Source: Ruminococcus sp.
Lineage (GTDB): Bacteria; Bacillota; Clostridia; Oscillospirales; Ruminococcaceae
Length of the DNA: 9,705 nucleotides
Reading direction: 5' to 3'
Assembly (NCBI GenBank): GCA_003446315.1
Contig: DMBA01000043.1
Location: 1-9,705 of the forward strand
The position numbers were made by a program, and so were the translations under genes. Numbering within the stretch: the stretch's first letter is position 1; each line of letters starts with the position of its first letter. Below, in pieces: positions 7,500 to 9,705 of this stretch. The notes beneath the pieces are model-generated. The model was given only the letters and a program-made list of their open reading frames with translations, was not told where the DNA came from and ran no database searches.

Positions 7500-7595
7500 A
7501 TGGAAAGATACACTGAGGCTGAATTGCAGATCATTGCTTTCGAAGCAGAAGATGTCATCACCACTTCTGATCCGGAGACAACTCCGCTGGGCTAA
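7500..7595 (+). CDS. Short acidic peptide (31 aa), EDVITTS type
   Basis: The peptide begins MERYTEAELQ, continues through IIAFEAEDVITTS, and ends DPETTPLG. It has eight acidic residues against one arginine, no signal peptide, no transmembrane stretch and no cysteine. A strong Shine-Dalgarno precedes it, it starts 43 nt after the giant gene's stop, and an intrinsic terminator begins 13 nt after its own stop, so the two genes should share a transcript. From memory, short peptides with a Y-x-x-P/A-E-x-x-I-x-x-F then E-D-V-I-x-T-S pattern are scattered through gut Clostridia, with no known function to me. A precursor peptide, a signalling peptide or a small partner of the giant protein are all possible. 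An alternative frame starting at 7471 lacks a Shine-Dalgarno and reads through the terminator, so it was not chosen. Confidence 0.7.
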   Translation: MERYTEAELQIIAFEAEDVITTSDPETTPLG

Positions 7596-7608
7596 TCCCA
7601 TGATCCCG

Positions 7609-7642
7609 AAAAGCACCGTTTCTGATTGGAACGGTGCTTTTT
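7609..7642 (+). terminator. Intrinsic terminator ending the giant gene / small peptide unit
   Basis: Perfect 12-nt arms AAAAGCACCGTT (7609-7620) and AACGGTGCTTTT (7630-7641) flank a 9-nt loop. The stem can extend inward by a G-U and a C-G pair. The right arm ends in a T-tract. It begins 13 nt after the small ORF and separates this unit from the xylanase gene. Confidence 0.9.
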
Positions 7643-7685
7643 GCATGTTTTGAACATTCAGATACAATGCTAAGCACAAAAAAAT

Positions 7686-7706
7686 GACAAAAAAGTGTAT
7701 TTTGTC
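7686..7706. promoter_or_regulatory. Inverted repeat upstream of the xylanase promoter
   Basis: Perfect 7-nt arms GACAAAA (7686-7692) and TTTTGTC (7700-7706) surround a 7-nt spacer. The repeat ends 22 nt before the -35 box of the xylanase promoter, a position suited to a regulator binding site. AT-rich sequence makes chance possible. Confidence 0.35.
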
Positions 7707-7728
7707 CAGCATTTCGTGCTTTTGTTAG

Positions 7729-7757
7729 TTGACGAGCGCTTGTTTTTTTTGTAAAAT
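7729..7757 (+). promoter_or_regulatory. Sigma-A promoter of the xylanase gene
   Basis: TTGACG (7729-7734) and TAAAAT (7752-7757) are 17 nt apart, each one base from consensus. Transcription should start near 7764, giving a leader of about 65 nt. The spacer holds ACGAGCGCTTGT (7732-7743), a 12-nt near-palindrome centred on CG, of the general form used by LacI/GalR-family operators. It does not match the CcpA cre consensus well. Confidence 0.75.
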
Positions 7758-7764
7758 AATAGTA

Positions 7765-7789
7765 GTTCTATCATGATAGAGAATAGAAC
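7765..7789. promoter_or_regulatory. Operator-like palindromes at the xylanase transcription start
   Basis: TCTATCATGATAGA (7767-7780) is a perfect 14-bp palindrome. An overlapping inverted pair, GTTCTA (7765-7770) and TAGAAC (7784-7789), shares its left arm. Both lie at the predicted start of transcription, where a bound repressor would block initiation. As RNA only a small five-pair hairpin would form, so a DNA operator is more likely. The cognate regulator is not in the window. Confidence 0.55.
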
Positions 7790-7814
7790 ACAAACTATAT
7801 TTTTTCTTTTTTTC

Positions 7815-7821
7815 AAGGGGG
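7815..7821 (+). promoter_or_regulatory. Ribosome binding site of the xylanase gene
   Basis: AAGGGGG lies 7 nt before the ATG at 7829. It supports that start, which is followed at once by a basic n-region and a hydrophobic signal-peptide core. Confidence 0.8.
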
Positions 7822-7828
7822 TCTTTAT

Positions 7829-9705
7829 ATGAGAAAGTGGCGATTTATCAAATCAGCCGCAGCAGCCGTGTTGTCTTTTGCAATGCTGGCTCCGCTGCCG
7901 ACCATGCTGCCGGAAAACAATGTCAATGCTGCCAGCATCTGTTCCATCAATACGAATAAAACGTATCAGATGATCCAAGGCTTCGGCGGTATCAATCTGC
8001 GGGAATGGACAGGCTATGACCTGACTTCGGAACAGGTACAGCGCACATTCGGAAACGGCGACGGTGAACTCGGATTCACCATCCTGCGTGTTTACGTCAA
8101 CGACAACAGCAGCCAGTGGAATCTGGCAATTCCGGTTGCAAAACAGGCACAAAAGCTCGGTGCAACGGTCTTTGCTACACCGTGGAGCCCGCCCGCTGCC
8201 ATCCGTCAAAACGGTTCCGGCGGCCCCAGAGGCGGTAAATATGTCCTGAAACAAGGTTCGGAAGCAGCATATGCGAAACACCTCAATGATTTCATCAAGT
8301 ATTGCGGCAGTCAGGGTGTCAGCCTCTATTCCATCTCCGTGCAGAATGAACCGGACTGGTCGGAAGACTGGACATACTGGTCACCGGACAGAGCTGCAAA
8401 CTTTATCGCACAGTACGGCAAATCTGTAACAGAGGGCACAAACTGTAAACTGATGTCGCCGGAGAGCTTCAGCTACAGCAAAGACTATTATAATGCGATC
8501 CTCGGCAATCAGAAAGCATTCGAAAACTGTGATCTCTTTGGCACGCATTTTTATGGCACACAGCGCAATCAGATGGACTTCCCCGCACTTGAAAGCTGCG
8601 GAAAAGATATCTGGATGACGGAAGTCTATGTGCCGGATTCCACTTCCGATGCCGATACTTATCCGCAGGCGGTCAAGGTGGCTGAGAACATCCATAACGG
8701 TTTGGTCGTCAGCAATCTCAATGCTTATGTTTGGTGGTATATCCGCAGAAATTACGGCCCGATGAAGGAAAACGGCAATATCTCCAAGCGCGGTTATTGC
8801 ATGGCGCAATATTCCAAATATGTCCGTCCGGGTGACATCCGCATTGATGCAACCGAAATGCCGAACGATGATATCCTCGTTTCTGCCTATAAGCATAGCC
8901 CGACACAAATCGAAATCGTTGCTGTGAATAAAGGCAATAACAGCATCTCTCAGCAATTCTCCGTTGATAACAGAACCATTACCAATGTCGACCGCTATCG
9001 GACAAGCGCAAATGAAAATCTCGCTCCGACCAAGGATATGGAGCATGATACTTCGACTTACTGGGCACAGCTTCCCGCAAACAGCGTTACGACCTTTATT
9101 GTTTCGCTCGAAAGCGACGGCGTTGCTGTCCCGACAAACCCGAATCAGCCGGTCGTTATGGAACCGGAACAACCCGATGAAAACGGCTATTACTTCCACG
9201 ATACCTTCGAAAACGGTACTTGCAGCTGGGACGGCAGAGGCAGCGCCGGTGTGAATCTCAGCAGCGATCAGGCTTATGCCGGCAGCAAAGCGCTGCTCGT
9301 AACCGACCGCGAAAAAGCATGGAACGGTACGCAGAAAACGCTCAACTATATGACATTCGAAGCAGGCAAAGAATATAGTTTCAGCGTTTGCGCTTACAGC
9401 GAAACAGAACAGAATCTGATGCTTTCCATGGAATATAAGGATGCGAACGGCGATGCAAACTATGTCCATATCGCACAAGGCATGACAAGCGGCGGCTATG
9501 TGCAGCTCGCAAATACCAATTTCAAGATCCCGGAAGGCGCATCCTCGCCGATTCTGTATGTCGAATCTGAAAGCGGCACCGATTCTTTCTATATTGACGA
9601 AGCGATCGGCGCTGTTGCAGGAACTGTCATTGACGGCCCGAAAGAGATCAAGGTTCTGCGCGGCGATGTCAACAATGACGGTGCCATCAATGCCATTGAC
9701 CTGAC
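7829..9705 (+). CDS. Secreted GH30 (subfamily 8-like) glucuronoxylanase, CBM22-like, dockerin; 3' partial
   Basis: An endo-xylanase that cuts the xylan main chain at positions set by a (methyl)glucuronic acid side chain. The 625 visible residues begin with a signal peptide (about 1-34, cut near NVNA). Residues about 37-428 are the GH30 barrel plus its beta-sandwich, closely resembling Bacillus XynC from memory: QGFGG (50-54), ATPWSPP (116-122), SVQNEPDW with acid/base Glu174, and IWMTEVY with nucleophile Glu265. AYVWWYIRRNYGPM (299-312) has Arg307 and Tyr309 in the places where XynC binds glucuronic acid, so specificity for glucuronoxylan is expected. A proline-rich linker (about 433-452) leads to a CBM22-like xylan-binding module (about 455-597, with AWNG and YVESESGTDSFYIDE). 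A type I dockerin begins at about 609 (LRGDVNNDGAINAIDL) with the first calcium-loop pattern, and is cut by the window end. The dockerin implies attachment to a cellulosome scaffoldin. Confidence 0.93.
   Translation, partial: MRKWRFIKSAAAAVLSFAMLAPLPTMLPENNVNAASICSINTNKTYQMIQGFGGINLREWTGYDLTSEQVQRTFGNGDGELGFTILRVYVNDNSSQWNLAIPVAKQAQKLGATVFATPWSPPAAIRQNGSGGPRGGKYVLKQGSEAAYAKHLNDFIKYCGSQGVSLYSISVQNEPDWSEDWTYWSPDRAANFIAQYGKSVTEGTNCKLMSPESFSYSKDYYNAILGNQKAFENCDLFGTHFYGTQRNQMDFPALESCGKDIWMTEVYVPDSTSDADTYPQAVKVAENIHNGLVVSNLNAYVWWYIRRNYGPMKENGNISKRGYCMAQYSKYVRPGDIRIDATEMPNDDILVSAYKHSPTQIEIVAVNKGNNSISQQFSVDNRTITNVDRYRTSANENLAPTKDMEHDTSTYWAQLPANSVTTFIVSLESDGVAVPTNPNQPVVMEPEQPDENGYYFHDTFENGTCSWDGRGSAGVNLSSDQAYAGSKALLVTDREKAWNGTQKTLNYMTFEAGKEYSFSVCAYSETEQNLMLSMEYKDANGDANYVHIAQGMTSGGYVQLANTNFKIPEGASSPILYVESESGTDSFYIDEAIGAVAGTVIDGPKEIKVLRGDVNNDGAINAIDL
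9653..9705 (+). other. Start of a type I dockerin (truncated by window end)
   Basis: The last 17 visible residues include GDVNNDGAINAIDL, the D-x-N-x-D-G-x-I-x-x-x-D calcium-binding loop of the first dockerin repeat. The second repeat would lie beyond 9705. It predicts cohesin binding and cellulosome assembly. Confidence 0.85.

Noticed and set aside
4898..7564. An 888-codon open frame on the minus strand opposite the giant gene
   Set aside because: It is in codon register with the sense gene and exists because the sense gene rarely uses TCA, TTA and CTA codons; its left end is set by a sense TCA codon. The product is Cys/Ile-rich with no recognisable domain or Shine-Dalgarno.
7471..7653. A 60-codon frame overlapping the 31-codon peptide
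   Set aside because: It has no Shine-Dalgarno, runs through the terminator hairpin, and competes with a frame that has a good site and a familiar peptide pattern.
7732..7743. A CcpA cre site in the xylanase promoter
   Set aside because: The CG-centred core fits, but the outer TG/CA and an inner A position do not match the cre consensus.
8381..9478. A 365-codon minus-strand frame opposite the xylanase (and similar ones at 1868-2605 and 2702-3724)
   Set aside because: Same codon-bias shadow effect; the sense strand encodes clear domains throughout.

Overview
The window looks like chromosome of a fibre-degrading gut or rumen Clostridium-group bacterium, most likely a Ruminococcus or close relative. 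Three things point there. The rightmost gene is a secreted GH30 glucuronoxylanase with a xylan-binding module and the start of a type I dockerin, the cellulosome plug-in module. The leftmost gene is a giant secreted protein built from InlB-type, Big_2-like and MBG/YDG-type Ig repeats plus beta-helix-like segments, a build common in gut Clostridia. Promoters, Shine-Dalgarno sites and terminators are Gram-positive in style, with AT-rich intergenic DNA around coding DNA of roughly even GC. The species cannot be fixed from the sequence alone.

Layout. Positions 1-129 hold the end of an upstream unit whose gene lies outside the window: a palindromic intergenic element (2-44) and a strong intrinsic terminator (91-129). 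Positions 130-367 are very AT-rich with no convincing gene. A perfect consensus sigma-A promoter (368-396) drives an unusually long leader of about 210 nt (about 403-613), and then the 2280-residue surface or secreted protein (614-7456). Just 43 nt after its stop, behind its own Shine-Dalgarno, lies a 31-codon acidic peptide gene (7500-7595). A strong intrinsic terminator (7609-7642) closes this two-gene unit. Positions 7643-7828 are an AT-rich regulatory region with a near-consensus promoter and several inverted repeats. They lead into the GH30 gene (7829 onward), which runs off the right end inside its dockerin.

How they may work together. The xylanase should be exported and docked onto a cellulosome scaffold, where it cuts glucuronoxylan next to MeGlcA side chains. 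The giant protein has an export signal and a symmetrical build: two beta-helix-like blocks, then InlB/Big_2/MBG cassettes on both sides of an alternating array of ten Ig-like repeats, then a C-terminal domain. It carries no dockerin, no LPxTG motif and no C-terminal membrane anchor, so its attachment and ligand are open. A role in adhesion or substrate contact is inference. The giant protein and the xylanase have separate promoters with a terminator between them, so they are neighbours rather than an operon. The least explained items are the 31-residue acidic peptide tied to the giant gene, the anchorless C-terminal domain, and the long leader.
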